Shown here: piece by piece, positions 25,186 to 37,320 of the stretch
Numbering within the stretch: the stretch's first letter is position 1
How the letters are laid out: the number at the start of each line of letters is the position of its first letter
Assembly (NCBI GenBank): GCA_038087015.1
Contig: JASBNA010000022.1
Span: 434,001-498,000 of the forward strand
Direction: 5' to 3'
Source of the DNA: Cerrena zonata
Taxonomy: Eukaryota; Basidiomycota; Agaricomycetes; Polyporales; Cerrenaceae
Length of the DNA stretch: 64,000 bases
Notes under the pieces: generated by a model
Seen by the model: only the letters and a program-made list of their open reading frames with translations
Database searches by the model: none
Told to the model about the DNA's origin: nothing
Made by a program: the position numbers and the translations under genes

Positions 25186-26953
25186 ATGGCGTTGAATCTC
25201 CAGTTAGACGGGCCCGAATATATTGCCCGTACTCAACAGGACTTTGTCCTCCCTGACCTTGACGTCAATCTCCTTCGCGCCGCAGTTCCAAAGGAAGCAT
25301 TTGAAAAAAGCACCTTCAAAGCTCTTCGCGCTATTATTCATATTCCTGTTCTCTCTGTTCTCCTTGTCATCCTGATACATCGTTTCGACCATAAATTTGG
25401 ACACAACGCGTTCGACACTTCCTCTACAATAATTGCATGGTCGGGTTGGGTCCTTTATTGGATAGCACAATCCATCCTATGGGCTGGCGTGTGGACGATA
25501 GGTAATATATTCAGTCGTCTCTCTGAACGCAATGAGACTAACACTGTGTGCTAGGCCACGAGGTAATTGACTTGAAAGCAACAACTTTACTTGACACTGA
25601 ACCATATCTTAGGCAACACACAATAACCTGTCCGATTTAGTATGGGTTAACAGCGCCATAGGGATGGTTTGTAACAGCTTCATATTCGTCCCGTATTTCT
25701 CCTGGCGCATCACCCATTTGCGCCACCATAGAGCCACGGGCTCTATGGAGAGCGAAGAGGTTTACGTTCCTTACGTACGATCTGATTTCAACCTACCGCC
25801 TCCTCACAAAGCCACGAAAGAGGAGCTTGCGGAGGCTTTCGAAGAGTCCCCGATATATTGTTTCCTGCGATTGCTCGTGATGCAATTCCTAGGCTACCGT
25901 AAGTCCAGATATTTCTTCCCTAAATTACAGTAGGGAGCTCATGTTTCCTTTAGATACATATTTTACGTAAATATTCCATCTGATAATGCTATATCCGACA
26001 AGAGGCTCACTTACCATCCAGATTCAATACTATGGGATCAAAGCGCTACCCTCCAGGGTCTAACGTCAGTCAGAAAATCTATTTTTATAGACGTTCTTCT
26101 CATCCCTTGATAGCATTGGAATCCTTTCTCTGGTCTATTTTCGAAAGACCAGCATGCCCAAGTCATTGCTTCTGATATTGGGATATTTACGATGGCCAGT
26201 CTTCTTGGGCTTTGGGCATATCGCTCGGGGTTCGCAGAAGTTGCCAAGATTTATCTTATCCCTTTTGCGATCACAAATCATTGGTTCGTCGATATAGAAA
26301 TTGTGAAGCTATCCAACGATTAACATTTAGAATTTTACAGGGTGGTAGCTATGACATTTGTACGTGCTTCTTGCCTCTTCTTCTTTCCTGGCATCGGTTA
26401 ACCATAATCCAACAGTTGCAACATTCGTGCTCGACAATACCCCATTATCGAGGTGACGCATGGACAAGGGCCCGCGGTGCACTAGCAACGGTTGACAGAG
26501 TAAGTCATCAAGTATCTAAAGATAGACTTCGTTACTCATCATTTCTTGTTTCTCAGCCTTTCCTTGGACCTGTAGATAAGCTAGTACTCATGGGAGTAAA
26601 CACCTATCATACCACCCACCATCTCTTTTCTTCGGTAAGTTTGAACTTTCCCCATCACAGATGCGAACACTATTGACGAAACATCTCAATAGATACCGTT
26701 TTGTGAGTATTTTTCTCTCTTCATGCCTCGGATCGATGTTGATCTCAATACGGGTGATTTATTAGACAACCTTCCTCAAGCACATGAGGCCGTCCGCCCT
26801 TTATTAGGCGATATGTACAACTACGATTCTTCGTGGATCCTTTGGGCTCTTTGGCGTACTTTCAATGAGTGCGTGTTCGTGGAGGATGAAGGCGAGGTAG
26901 TGTTCTATAAAGATAAACACGGCATCCCAAGACGGAAAGTCAAGTCTTCATAA
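25186..26953 (+). CDS. Membrane fatty-acid desaturase, delta-12/FAD2-like (possible acetylenase)
   Basis: The family inserts a double bond, or in some members a triple bond or other modification, into membrane-lipid acyl chains at the ER, using a di-iron site held by three histidine boxes. All three boxes are present: HEATH split by an intron (25557-25562 and 25613-25621), HLRHH at 25715-25729, and HTTHH at 26608-26622. Hydrophobic helices include IIHIPVLSVLLVILIH and IAWSGWVLYWIAQSILWAGV. Further family features are TFLQHSCSTIPHY, the CTVDR-like ALATVDR, and the C-terminal ECVFVEDEGEVVFY. About nine exons join in frame, so it seems functional at roughly 400 residues. Box 1 differs from the usual HECGH or HEAGH. 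The neighbours suggest a specialised product rather than housekeeping linoleate synthesis; a plain delta-12 desaturase remains possible. Confidence 0.87.
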
Positions 26954-27384
26954 CGATCCGTTTTCTTTCCTTAGTATTTGTATGTTTATGTATGTACTAG
27001 CCTGAAGTCGTTGTATTTTATTCTGCCAAATACCCTCGTTGTCAGCATCTTGGAATAGAAATTGTGACCGTGAACTATTATACTGCTTCAGAAGAGCCTA
27101 AGAGTGTAGAGTTGCGAAATTGAAGGCGGTTGAACCTTGATATGCTTGGACAGAGAGGTTCGAAATGCGGAGCACTTTACCATCAATAGTCCCTCGGTGA
27201 ATGTATGTATCATGTCACCCCGACTCCTAAGCTCTTACTTGTAAATGTAAATATATATCCGGAATGATGGATGTCTATTCGTTCAGGTATGAAGGGGAAC
27301 ATACTCCAGTCAAGTCGTTTCAGGGCATATTACGTCGTGTACCCAGATATTCGCACCACAGTGGGCGCAAGTGACGGTGTCGCC
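26954..27384. other. Intergenic region between convergent desaturase and P450 C
   Basis: It should contain two 3' untranslated regions. Nothing else is visible. Confidence 0.5.
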
Positions 27385-29480
27385 TCAATCCGAGTTATTA
27401 GCTCGTATGAGAGTGATCGCCTTATCGCAACGTGGCATAATATTGCACCTAAACGGTGTAGGGTGACTGCAAATTCAAACAAATTGGTCTCGAAGCACTG
27501 TACCCAGCAGACGTGTACCACATACCTGATAAAGCCACGATACTCAACATTAGGTAGTATATCGTTCCCGTCGTTATCTTTCTCTGGTGAGAAGTGGAAG
27601 ACATATAACATCATGGCGATGTTAATGAAGATCGAGTTGTCGGCGAGGAACATCCCAGGACATATTCTTCGACCGAAACCAAAGCCTATGATGGAAGGAT
27701 CTTCATAGGGTTTGAGTTTTCTTAATTGTCCGTTAGAATCCAAGAATCGCTCAGGGCGAAATACCATGGGATCTGGGAAGATATTTTCATCGTGTAACAT
27801 CGTCCTAAGTACTAGTCGTAAGAGATTGGATGGAGAGTGATATAGCTGATTCGATACCAGATATTCGCCCATACAACCGTGCCTTTGGGAAGGAAGTGGC
27901 CTCGGTAGACATCATCAGTTGTTAATTTATGCGCCAATCCTAGAAAACATGAATCATCCCTGTCACTATGAATTAGAAAAAAATATACCCAAGGGTACCG
28001 CTGGGTTCCATCTTAGTATTTCGAGGACAATGGCATTCACGTAAGGAAGGGATGCGCGATCGGAAAACGCTGGTAAACGTTGAAACGTGTTCCCTATAAC
28101 TAAGTCAAGTTCTGCTTGTGCGCGAGCCAGAATGCCCGGATGAAGCGTCATAGCCAAGATGAAAGAGGCGAGCGAAGAGGGTGTCTATGGGCTCTTTTTA
28201 ATGTAGGCACTGCCAATTAGTGTGATGGTACTTACGGTATCTGCACCACCTGAGACGAAGTTGTCAACAGAATGTTAATAGGAGGATAAAAGTAATACAG
28301 ACCAGAGTAAAGTGACGCTGCGGCTGCTTTTATTATTTCTTTTCCATCAGACCCTGGCGACTCCCTTTCTTCCAAATAGGAAGACGTGAACGACTCAGTA
28401 GCGGTACCTAACTTCTGAAACCAAGTATTACCATGAGTATCCTGCGGAATGATATCGTATTTACCATTTGCTTTGTAACGAAGTCAAAAGGTACGTCATA
28501 AAGTCTTTGCAAGTCGCCACGCATAACTTGGGCAACTCGCCTGAAGCCTGCGCCAGGTATCCAGCTGGGTACGTGCTTGAGAATTGGAAAGTAATCCACA
28601 AAGAACGCCCCGGGTTCTGAAGCTAACGCAAACCCCTGCATCGCCTTCTCGACTATCTGGACTAAATAATCTTCACGCTGATCCTCCATTACATCGTAGC
28701 CATAAGTAATCTTCAGAATGAAAGCACCAGTCGATCTATAATGTGATTGTATCGCCGTTACCAGTGAGCTACAGCCGACGGACTTACTGTCGGACGTGTG
28801 TTATAAAATACTGGGGTGATTCCAGAAGCTTCAAGAGAAGCTTAGAAGCAAATTTCTCTTGTAAGCTGAGAACAAGATGGTCTTGGGAGGGTCGTGGGCC
28901 CATAAATTGTTGAAATAAGCGACGAAATTCGCGAAAACGAGGACTCTGAGGCCCTGGAGAGTATCCCAATCCTTGGTTCCAGCCTACACTATGTAGGCCT
29001 TCAGCACCATAAATTGCCGGATATGTCGGGTGGGTCACCTACAGCTCTCCAGCCATGACAGCAGGCGGTCTATCAGAGTAAATAGTGCCTTTTGACGTCG
29101 CCGTTACTCCTAGAAATGCAGCGTCAAGGATGATGGGATGTACCTCGAGAGTCCAACAATTCACTAGCAGCCGTGTATGAGCCTATTATGAGTGTTGGTT
29201 CGCCAAGCAAATTGATCTGAACCAAATCGCCTGATAGAACAGAATGAGCAAATTCATACTAGATATCAATTAGAATGAGGGTACCATAGCGATGAATCCA
29301 TTCGTCGAATACCAGCCATTGCTGGTCTTTGGGCACTTGATAGATGTTCCCGATGAAGGGGAAACCTTTTGGGCCTGGTATCGTCGACTTCCGTCTGCTA
29401 GATAGGAGAATACACCCGATTATAACTGTCACGAACAACACGGCATCGACCATAGGCCATGTCTCTACAGGTCCGGCCAT
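27385..29480 (-). CDS. Cytochrome P450 monooxygenase C (CYP64/CYP5144-like)
   Basis: It is an ER-anchored monooxygenase. The N-terminal anchor is DAVLFVTVIIGCILLSS and the hinge is STIPGPKGFPFIGNIYQVPK. The oxygen-binding motif is SGGADT, the ExxR is EILR in IVLEILRWNPAVP, the PERF-type motif is FRPERF, and the heme loop is FGFGRRICPG with its axial cysteine. The last exon, after an intron near 27522, adds a basic tail and stops at 27385. Exons join in frame and length is normal. It resembles P450 B in architecture but differs clearly in sequence, so this is not a very recent duplication. The GST gene lies divergently 720 bases upstream. Confidence 0.88.
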
Positions 29481-30200
29481 AATGGTAAAGGGCTGGTGCT
29501 TATCATAGTGTGTGAGTGCTTGAATCTTTCGAATGGAGTTCTTATCGGCGCGATATCATATGTACTCTGTACCCGCAAACAGGGTAAAGCCTGAACGAGC
29601 AATTGTCAAGATCTTCCAACTTGAACTGCTGTCCGGTTTCTATTTTCGAGGGATATTACTGGGACGCAATGCGTGAGATTCGACGAGCAGCCTGAGGTCG
29701 ATGTGGCAGGTCGCTACCACCCTATTTAAATGGCCTGTAAATCTGGACTAAATTATTACTGGATTACCTGGTTAACATTTCTCAGAACGTAATATTAGCA
29801 GGTAAGTATAGGTGCTATATATAGACTAATATTGAGGGTTACCGAGTCACAGCCGACTTACCTAAGTTATCTATGTTAATTAAATTGCTAAACTATTTCA
29901 GTTAGTCAATTCACATTGATCAGCACTCCGGCATGAATCAGCAACAGAATGGCAACATTTAGTCTGCTACCACTACTCCAAATTAGCGAAGTTCTCGGTG
30001 TACGTGCCTCATTCGCTTTATCAGCAAGGTTCCTATTACTGATATATCAGTGCAGTTGCCTTAAACCTAACATGGTTCATGACGAAATCTATCGCCATCG
30101 ACTCGGAAGCTAAACACACCGTGACGATGTATATATAGTATCCCTGGGTACATAGCTGCCTCCCACACTTGGATCATATCCTCTTAGTGCAACACGCAAC
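29481..30200. other. Divergent promoter region of P450 C and GST
   Basis: About 720 AT-rich bases. Two TATATATAG-like elements occur, one near 29818-29826 and one at 30130-30138. No gene is visible. Confidence 0.5.
30130..30138 (+). promoter_or_regulatory. TATA-box candidate of the GST gene
   Basis: TATATATAG lies 63-71 bases before the ATG at 30201, a good TATA-box spacing. Confidence 0.5.
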
Positions 30201-31138
30201 ATGCCCGACAGCATCACCCTCTACACCGCAAAGGTATGTGTTGACCAAAGATATTTTATCATTGAAGATATTGACATAGCCCTAGATCTGCCCCTACGCT
30301 CATCGAGTATATTCTTTTCCATTCGCGAATAGTTTGCATTCCAACATGATATCTTCAGGTGGAGCTAGCTTTGGCAGAGGCCAAGGCAGATTTCAAGCGA
30401 TTCGATGTCGATCTGAAGAACAAACCCGAGTGGTATGCTCCCAAAGTCAACCCAGCTAGCAAGGTATGTACCTTTTCTCATTCCGCTCTACGCGTTTCAT
30501 GGACCTTTAGTGCAATACCCCGTAGGTCCCAGCTATTGCATATGGTGGCCCAGATGTCCCACCCGATCAACCCTCACCGGAATCCATCAAGATTGCGGAA
30601 TCCCTTGTTCTGATTGAATTCGTCGCCGATCTCTTTCCTTCTGCCAATCTACTCCCAACCGACCCTGTCCTTCGGGCCAAAGCACGATTCTTCTACGACG
30701 CCGTAGGCAACAAATTCAACTCCGCTTACTTCAATTATGTCCTCAAACCCGGAGGTTCTCAAGAGGCGCTGTTCAAGGCTACAGAGGACTTGCAAGCATT
30801 GTTGCCTCCCACAGGATTTGCTGTTGGAGAGTGGTCTATTGCCGACGCGGCATGGACACCCTTCATTGCCAGGTTGTTTGTAGCCCTTGAGAACGATTTG
30901 GGAGGCTATACTGTTGGGGAAGGCCCGAAGAGTTTGCAGGTCCTCCTGAACGATACACGGTTCGCTAGGTTCCAACAATACTGGAAGGATGTCAGCGCAA
31001 GGACAAGCTTTACCTCGACGTTTGATAAGGTTTGTACGCCGCCTTCATAGCTTGCTCCATTTCAATGATAGTCCTTCTTCCTAGCAACTCATCAAAGAAG
31101 GCTTGTCAAAGCGTTTTGCTGACATACAAAGGGCTTAA
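30201..31138 (+). CDS. Omega-type glutathione S-transferase
   Basis: It is a cytosolic thiol transferase or glutathione-conjugating enzyme. The thioredoxin-like N-terminal domain begins ITLYTAK and, after an intron, ICPYAHRVELALAEAKADF; the cysteine at about residue 13 is the expected omega-class catalytic residue. NPASKVPAIAYGG carries the cis-proline, and ESLVLIEFVADLFP the glutathione-contacting Glu-Ser. The helical C-terminal domain contains AVGEWSIADAAWTPFIARLF. Five exons join in frame to the TAA at 31136-31138, giving about 250 residues. The gene could detoxify reactive products of the neighbouring oxidases or act in the pathway itself; neither is shown. Confidence 0.9.
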
Positions 31139-32061
31139 ACTTAAATGTAATATGACATTTCGAGTAGGGTCAAGTTCATTGTAATTGTACATGAAGCTGA
31201 GTTGGTCTCAGACTAAGACCCAGAAATCTTTGATTCCATCTGCCAACAAGAATGCTGTAGTTAAGTCACAACTATCGAAATTGAGATTGAAACCTGTAGC
31301 TGACTCGAGGTGAATAATGAAACTCTATCCTTGAAATATGTGATTTGGCAGATGGTCAGATCCTTGCATATAAGTATCGCAACATCCTAACTCCGACCAA
31401 AGATAGTGGAGTCAAGTTGACATTTGGCAAGGAACGTTCTGCAGGTTAAACACCCCTCGCACTTATCTGGGAGACAGCAAACCTTGCGTTGTGAGCGAAT
31501 CACGGGTACGGTCGTCAATTCTGACAATATTTGCCTACTTAGTCTGCGAAGCACAGGATCTATGGCCTCCTTCGTTGCGTACACTGCCCTTCTGACTGCT
31601 CGTATCACAAATCGGACGTTTGTACAAATACGACATCCCTTCGAAATGATAGGTGGGGTGGCGACCTGAGCGCACGCTTTGACGGTATGTTCTCATACGC
31701 CAAATGCTATCATCGACTCTGACCTTCAAGTTAAAGCTTGAATCCTCTCACTCCTACGTTTGTCGTTTGGGACAACAGATGGCGAAGATGATCCTTCTTG
31801 TGATCAACGCAATTACTAACGTACCCCAAGGAAGCTTACTTTCTCAAAATGAGGTACTTTCTCTCCCTAAATATTTAATCCCGTAACTGATAAACGGTTG
31901 CGATTTTAATCAATCTCATTCGTTCCCCCACTATCACCCTACAGCATTAACAACTAGCCATTTGATATCTTGCTTGTCCTTTTTGCTCCGCTGCAATTCG
32001 TAATAACCCCTCGCGTTTATCAGCTTAGGCCTTCTGCATCTCCCGGGCCTGTACGTACAAA
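31139..32061. other. Intergenic region between GST and a membrane-protein gene
   Basis: No supported gene. Short open frames on both strands lack recognisable motifs. The right end should hold the promoter of the membrane-protein gene. Confidence 0.45.
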
Positions 32062-33598
32062 ATGGGTTTCCGAGACATGTTTGAATGGGATCTAGAGCGT
32101 GAAGCTCAAGAACGCGGTATGCCTTGCCATCCCCGTATCTATTACAGAATCGCCAATACTCAACTTATATCAGATGTATTCTTCAAGCTCGTGCACGTCA
32201 CAGCTGGTGTTTACCTGTAAGTCTGTTTTCCTTCGGCTACAGCGTCAGAGACCCTTCACGCACTTGCAGTTGGGAATTTCTAGTGTCCCTTTCGTTCGAT
32301 GCTAGTCTCTTGACTAGACGACGCAAACTCACATTTCCAACGGTAATCTCTTCTTAAACCATACATCGAGTAGTTGCTTATGCTCGTTCAAAAGGTGGTA
32401 TACCTACTAAATCGCTACATCTACCTCGCGGCTGTGATATGCCTGTGAGTCGTCCTAGAGGAGATAAAAGAAACAGGTTCATGACCCTACAGGTACCCGG
32501 ACTAGTCTCTGCGTTGCAGACATACCGAGTACAACGTGAGTAAAGGCTGCCCTATTGTTCTAAGACCATAAACAAATTCTGTCCATTCTAGTGAAATAAA
32601 TTGTCCCAGAATAATCGACTTCATACAGGTAATTATTTCTCGTACCTTTTAATTCTCTCGTACCAATCGGGATCACGGGGACTAGCTTGCAGGAAACATG
32701 TCAGTTGGACTGGCTAGTATGACCTTTGCACTACGCACGTGCGTTCTATACTATCTCTTCACCTTCAGCCGCTCCATGTTCTAATCCATTTCATTTAACA
32801 TTGTAGAACCGCCATATGGTCTAGTAATAAGTATATTATTGTTGTCCTCGTCATACTTGTTTTAGGCCAATGGTCTCTCATTCTACAAGGTTCTGTCATA
32901 TTTCTAATCATCGACACGATACTGAATCAACTGCATGCATCTCTTATAGCTGGTCAGATTCAATCCATCTGGGTGTCTGGTCAGGGTTGTATGAATCTAC
33001 AGACCAGAGACAATATCCTTCTCGCCACATATATCTATTCGACATGCTTGGACACGGTGGTTATGGCGCTCTCGGCTTGGAAGCTCATCAAGTTTTCCAA
33101 AGTAATCCCACAATCCCGATTCATTAACATTCTGTTCAGGGATGGTCTAGTGTACTATGCCTTCGTGTAAGCCATCTGACTTATAAGGTGTTTATAACTG
33201 AAATCCCGTTTCAAGATTATTGGGAAATATCATTATAATGGTGTTCGAAATCTTGGACATCGATCCTTTGCTCAATATAATGTTCAACCCATCGTCAATT
33301 TGCATCCTGACGGTCAGCTACAACCCTCTTTCTGTCATAGACACCCATCTAACTAAGTGTTACTACTAGATTGCTGCCACGAGAGCCGTACGCAATTTAC
33401 AAGAAGTAGCAATGACAAAAAAAGGGGTAACGTTGTAAGTACCAGTAAACAAACCATATCTCCTGAGCTAATAGTCACTTTCCCCTCACTAGAACACAAA
33501 ATAATGCACGGCTGACAACTGGTGTTATGATCGATCCAAATGAACACCTCGTTGATTCCGGGTTGCCTGATCACTCAAGGTTGCGCTCGTCTGCTTGA
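32062..33598 (+). CDS. Multi-pass membrane protein of an agaricomycete family, function unknown
   Basis: I recognise the general pattern of a widespread mushroom membrane family but know no function. The first exon has a hydrophilic start (DMFEWDLEREAQER) and then FKLVHVTAGVYL, followed by WEFLVSLSFDASLLTRRRKL. Later exons hold YLLNRYIYLAAVICL, NMSVGLASMTFALRTTAIW and VVLVILVLGQWSLILQG. The region from 32990 to 33165 encodes LDTVVMALSAWKLIKFSKV and LFRDGLVYYAFV. About nine short exons join in frame and end at the TGA at 33596-33598. It differs from the DUF6533 gene at 16.8 kb and is not a copy of it. A seven-helix topology is likely. Confidence 0.75.
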
Positions 33599-33986
33599 CG
33601 AACGAATTTCATCATCATAAGCTCTCAAAAATACCCGACAGTATGATTTTGTATCAGAATAAATAATTATGTACATCGTGATGATATCAGCACCCATTTA
33701 TTGTATTATCTCCTCTCTCTTTTAGGAATGCCCCAAAAGAATACACATATAATATTAACTTGCAAATGGACACGAAAACCCCTTGCATATATACACTCGT
33801 ATATGATGCTCTCTATACAGTTGTCTCTATGTAGTGACGTTCATATACTATATACTCATATTCACTACATATTCCCGTTTTAATCTCTTGACCTAATCGG
33901 GAAGATGTTTGGTAGCGTTTCCAAAAAGGGATAGCAGTCACGGTCTTAGCACCGGGCCAGCGCCACTACTCGAACTTTAACCCGAC
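33599..33986. other. Intergenic region upstream of the RUS-family gene
   Basis: AT-rich, with several TATA-like runs between 33780 and 33870. No gene is visible. Confidence 0.45.
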
Positions 33987-35846
33987 ATGCATACTGAAAT
34001 TCGTGAAAGCGATGATTCGGGTCGAATATATGCCATCTATGTGCACGAATCTAATAAGGTAGAATCTTATATATCTATACTCCCAGTAACTCGTAACCCA
34101 TTTAGTAGATTGTCAAACATAACGACTCAACTGTCGCCACGAGATTGAGTAACGGTTGGTTTGATTTCTTGAAAGACATCTTTTTGCCTGCGGGATATCC
34201 CGCAACGGTATCATCAGGTTGGATTTCTTATACTTTGACGGGCTTAACAAACTGATCCAATCTCTCTAGACTACTTGCAGTTGAGTCCCATGAAATAATG
34301 ATACTCAAATCTTCATCATTTGACCGATTCAGTTTAGGTGCCAAATATACTACGGAATACAAGCCTTTTGTAGTTCTCTTGCAGGACTTATCGCTTCCAG
34401 AGCTGTCCTCGAAGGTGTGCCTTGCCACGGCCTTCAGTTTGAACATTGCCAAGCTCATGCAAAAGTATCTCAGGCCACGGGATTGGAAATGCAGAGGCCT
34501 CTGCAACAGACGCAATGCTGTTAACCGTGCTTCAGGATGCCTTCAGTCGTCTGACAAGTATGATCGTCATAATACGAAGGCTTAGATACCAGCTGATCTT
34601 CATTGTACAGCTATACTTGGAGCTTACTACCTAGGGACATCTCTCTATCCCGAGGCCAAGACCTACCGACTGGTGGCAGATATTGCCAATGACGTGGCAA
34701 TCGTATTCGATCTGCTATCGCCACAGCTTTCACAATACTCCATAATATGGGCCTTTCCTTTTATCACCGCACTGCCTGGTTCATCTCTTCGTACAAGTGC
34801 ACTATGCTTGAGCGGAGCTTTCCGTGCTCTATGTGGTGTTGCTGCCGGCGGATCCAGAGCTGCATTGACGATACACTTCGCCCAAGACGGGGTTGTGCCT
34901 GGGGATGTTGGTGATCTTAGTGCTAAAGATGCTAGCAAAGAAACTGTCCTTGCTCTCATTGGTATGTTGGTAAGTAGCACCAGATGTTGTGCTCGAAATG
35001 TTCTTAACCGGACCCTGTCGTTCAGCTTGGCTCCCTGATTGTTCCGCACCTACAAACTGCAGAATCAACATACACTGTTGTTTGCGTTCTATTAGTTGGT
35101 CATCTTCTGGCCAACTACTTAGCTGTCAGAGTCGTCGTGATGCGTTCCCTCAATCGGCAACGTACGAGCTTACTATGGTCAGCGTACCGGGAACATACAG
35201 GCAAGAATGCCTCATTTTCTCTTGTCTATCGAGATTTTGATTGATGTGTTGACTAGATGATGGTCCATCTAAGAGAATACTATCTCGCAAAGAAGTTGCA
35301 AAGAGGGAGTATCTCTTCGGTCGCGAGAACGTCCTTCTCAACCTCCATTTGGGGGTCGTGAAAATATCTGGGCGTGCTAAGATCGGTTCCTCTTTCTGTG
35401 ATATCGTTCCTTCGCAAGTGAACGGGTTCCAAGAAAATCGACCTTGGGTACCTAAACTGCTCGAGCTCTTCGAAAGGGAGAACTTTGTTGTCTGGATCCA
35501 ACCGTCATCCAGCCCATCTTTCTCCTCTTCTCGTTCGCCACAGTTTCACATTCTCCTAAAAGAAGGCCACACCCCAGCTGATCATTTGAAGGCTTGGGCC
35601 TTCGCTTGTGACCTTGCTTCACTCACCACCGTTGGTACATATTCCCGAAATTCTACCGCCCTCATCGAGGAGATGTGCCGAATCAAAGAGGAATTTGACA
35701 CGGTTTACAATACATTTGTAGAAGATATTAAACGTGTAGGCTGGGATGTTGAGGCCTCAGCACTGGTTTCGGGATCACCTAGAGTCATAACTCTCGTGGA
35801 TATTGAACCAGGACAGAACACTACCGAGGACAGGAAGTCTATCTAG
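33987..35846 (+). CDS. RUS (root UV-B sensitive, DUF647) family protein
   Basis: The family is conserved across eukaryotes; plant members are linked to UV-B response and auxin transport, and fungal function is not established. Exons join in frame to give the typical series LKDIFLPAGYPATVSSDYL, YYGIQAFCSSLAGLIASRAV, GHGIGNAEASATDAMLLTVL, ILGAYYLGTSLYPEAKTYRL, IANDVAIVFDLLSPQLS, and the glycine-rich CGVAAGGSRAALTIHFAQDG leading to VGDLSAKDASKETVLALIGM. Several of these stretches are hydrophobic, in line with a membrane protein. The C-terminal half ends at the TAG at 35846 and contains VGWDVEASAL. The start at 33987 is the least certain part. One intron (35201-35256) needs a GC donor. Confidence 0.85.
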
Positions 35847-35950
35847 GTTATCATATTTGTATACATATACCCAACATTTAGAAGCCCTACACAGTATAGA
35901 ACTAGCTGTATGTCTCAATGCTTTATGGATGGTTTGTACTACATGTCGCT

Positions 35951-37320
35951 CTACTTTTCTAAAGCTGGTGTGCTGCCAAATAATAATGCGCTGAGAGCGG
36001 GAGGGTACCTATCGCCTTGGGCTACGTTCGCGGCGATAGACAAGCGTCGAATCTCATCTATCTCTTCGTCCGTAAGTCTCACATTCAGGGCGTCCAAGTT
36101 TTCTTTCAAGTTCTGCAGCAATCGCGCTTGTGAGTCGACGCCCTAAATTAGAACATGGGAAACGTACCTGAATCCGAGTAGTCCCTGGGATGGGTATGAC
36201 ATCTTCTCCTTGAGCAAGGACCCAAGCAAGAGCGACCTTGCCGGCCGTGGAGTTATGACGGTTTGCGATAGCCGTCAAACCGTCTACAAGCTTCAAGATG
36301 TTAGGGAAGTTCTCTGCAGAGTACCGGGGTACTCTTCGACGAAAGTCGTCCGCCTCGAAATCATCCGGAGACCGCTGTTAAACATACTTTATCAGACAAA
36401 ACTATATGATAGGATATGCTAGTGGCACTACTCACGTAACGACCGGTCAGCATGCCACGTCCGAGGGGTGCGTATGCGATTATGGTAACGCCGAGCTCAC
36501 GAGCTGTTTTCAATAATCCCACCTTCTCGTCTTCGATATCGAGGGTGAATGGAGAGTACTCAACCTGGAGGGCCTGAGATTGGATGGATAGCGTGTGCCC
36601 GACGGAGTGTGTCTGCAGAACATTCTGAGAGGCCGAGATACTTGACTTTTCCTGACCTAGTTATCATCTTAGTTAGAAGATGCACGATGTAGTATAAATG
36701 CAGAGGAATCATACTTGACGAGTTCAGCCATGGCACCCACAGTAAGCTAGCCGTCATGAGAAGTTTATAAGTGTAAGGAGTCTTGCATGGTGTCGTATTA
36801 GACACTCACCTCAATTGGGACTTGAGGGTCTGGTCGGTGTAAATAATAGAGGTCGACATAATCGGTGCCAAGCCTGGACAACGAGGATTCAAACGCCTTC
36901 GGCACGTAGTCGGGTTCGCCGCAAATCGTCCTTCCAGGGATGTTGGAAGACAAGCCAAACTTGGTAGCCAGGAAGATATCTGTGCGTTTACCACTACGCT
37001 TGAACCTATGAAAGTCATCGAGCATCAGAGCAATCTAACCAGAAATATGCATCGAAACTTTACCATTTCCCGAGAAGCTCCTCACTATCGCCGTAACGAT
37101 CAGCAGTGTCCCAAAAATGACATCCAGTTGCGTAGAGGTCGTCGAGGAACTGAAAGTAATCATGTATTAGATATCCAAGTCGAAGCACAGGCTAGCTTAC
37201 CTGCAATCGTTCGTCCTCTGGAGGGACGGTACCATAAAAAGCAGAGAGACCCATGGCTCCCCATCCAATTGCAGTGACAGATGAAGTTCCAATCTTGCGG
37301 AGTGTCAGTGGAAGGGACAT
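35951..37320 (-). CDS. Aldo-keto reductase (YakC/AKR13-like)
   Basis: It is an NADPH-dependent reductase of aldehydes and ketones with a TIM-barrel fold, cytosolic. It begins [20 protein letters not shown], the usual short lead-in to the barrel. The catalytic tetrad can be read as Asp and Tyr in [17 protein letters not shown], Lys in LATKFGL, and His in [13 protein letters not shown]. Later blocks are [20 protein letters not shown] and [20 protein letters not shown], the latter part of the cofactor-binding site. Several exons join in frame and stop at 35951, giving about 330 residues. It may be the right flank of the metabolic region or an independent gene. Confidence 0.88.

Noticed and set aside
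25557..26953. Stops between desaturase exons suggesting a pseudogene
   Set aside because: All can be removed by introns with GT and AG ends that keep phase and restore family blocks; the gene looks intact.
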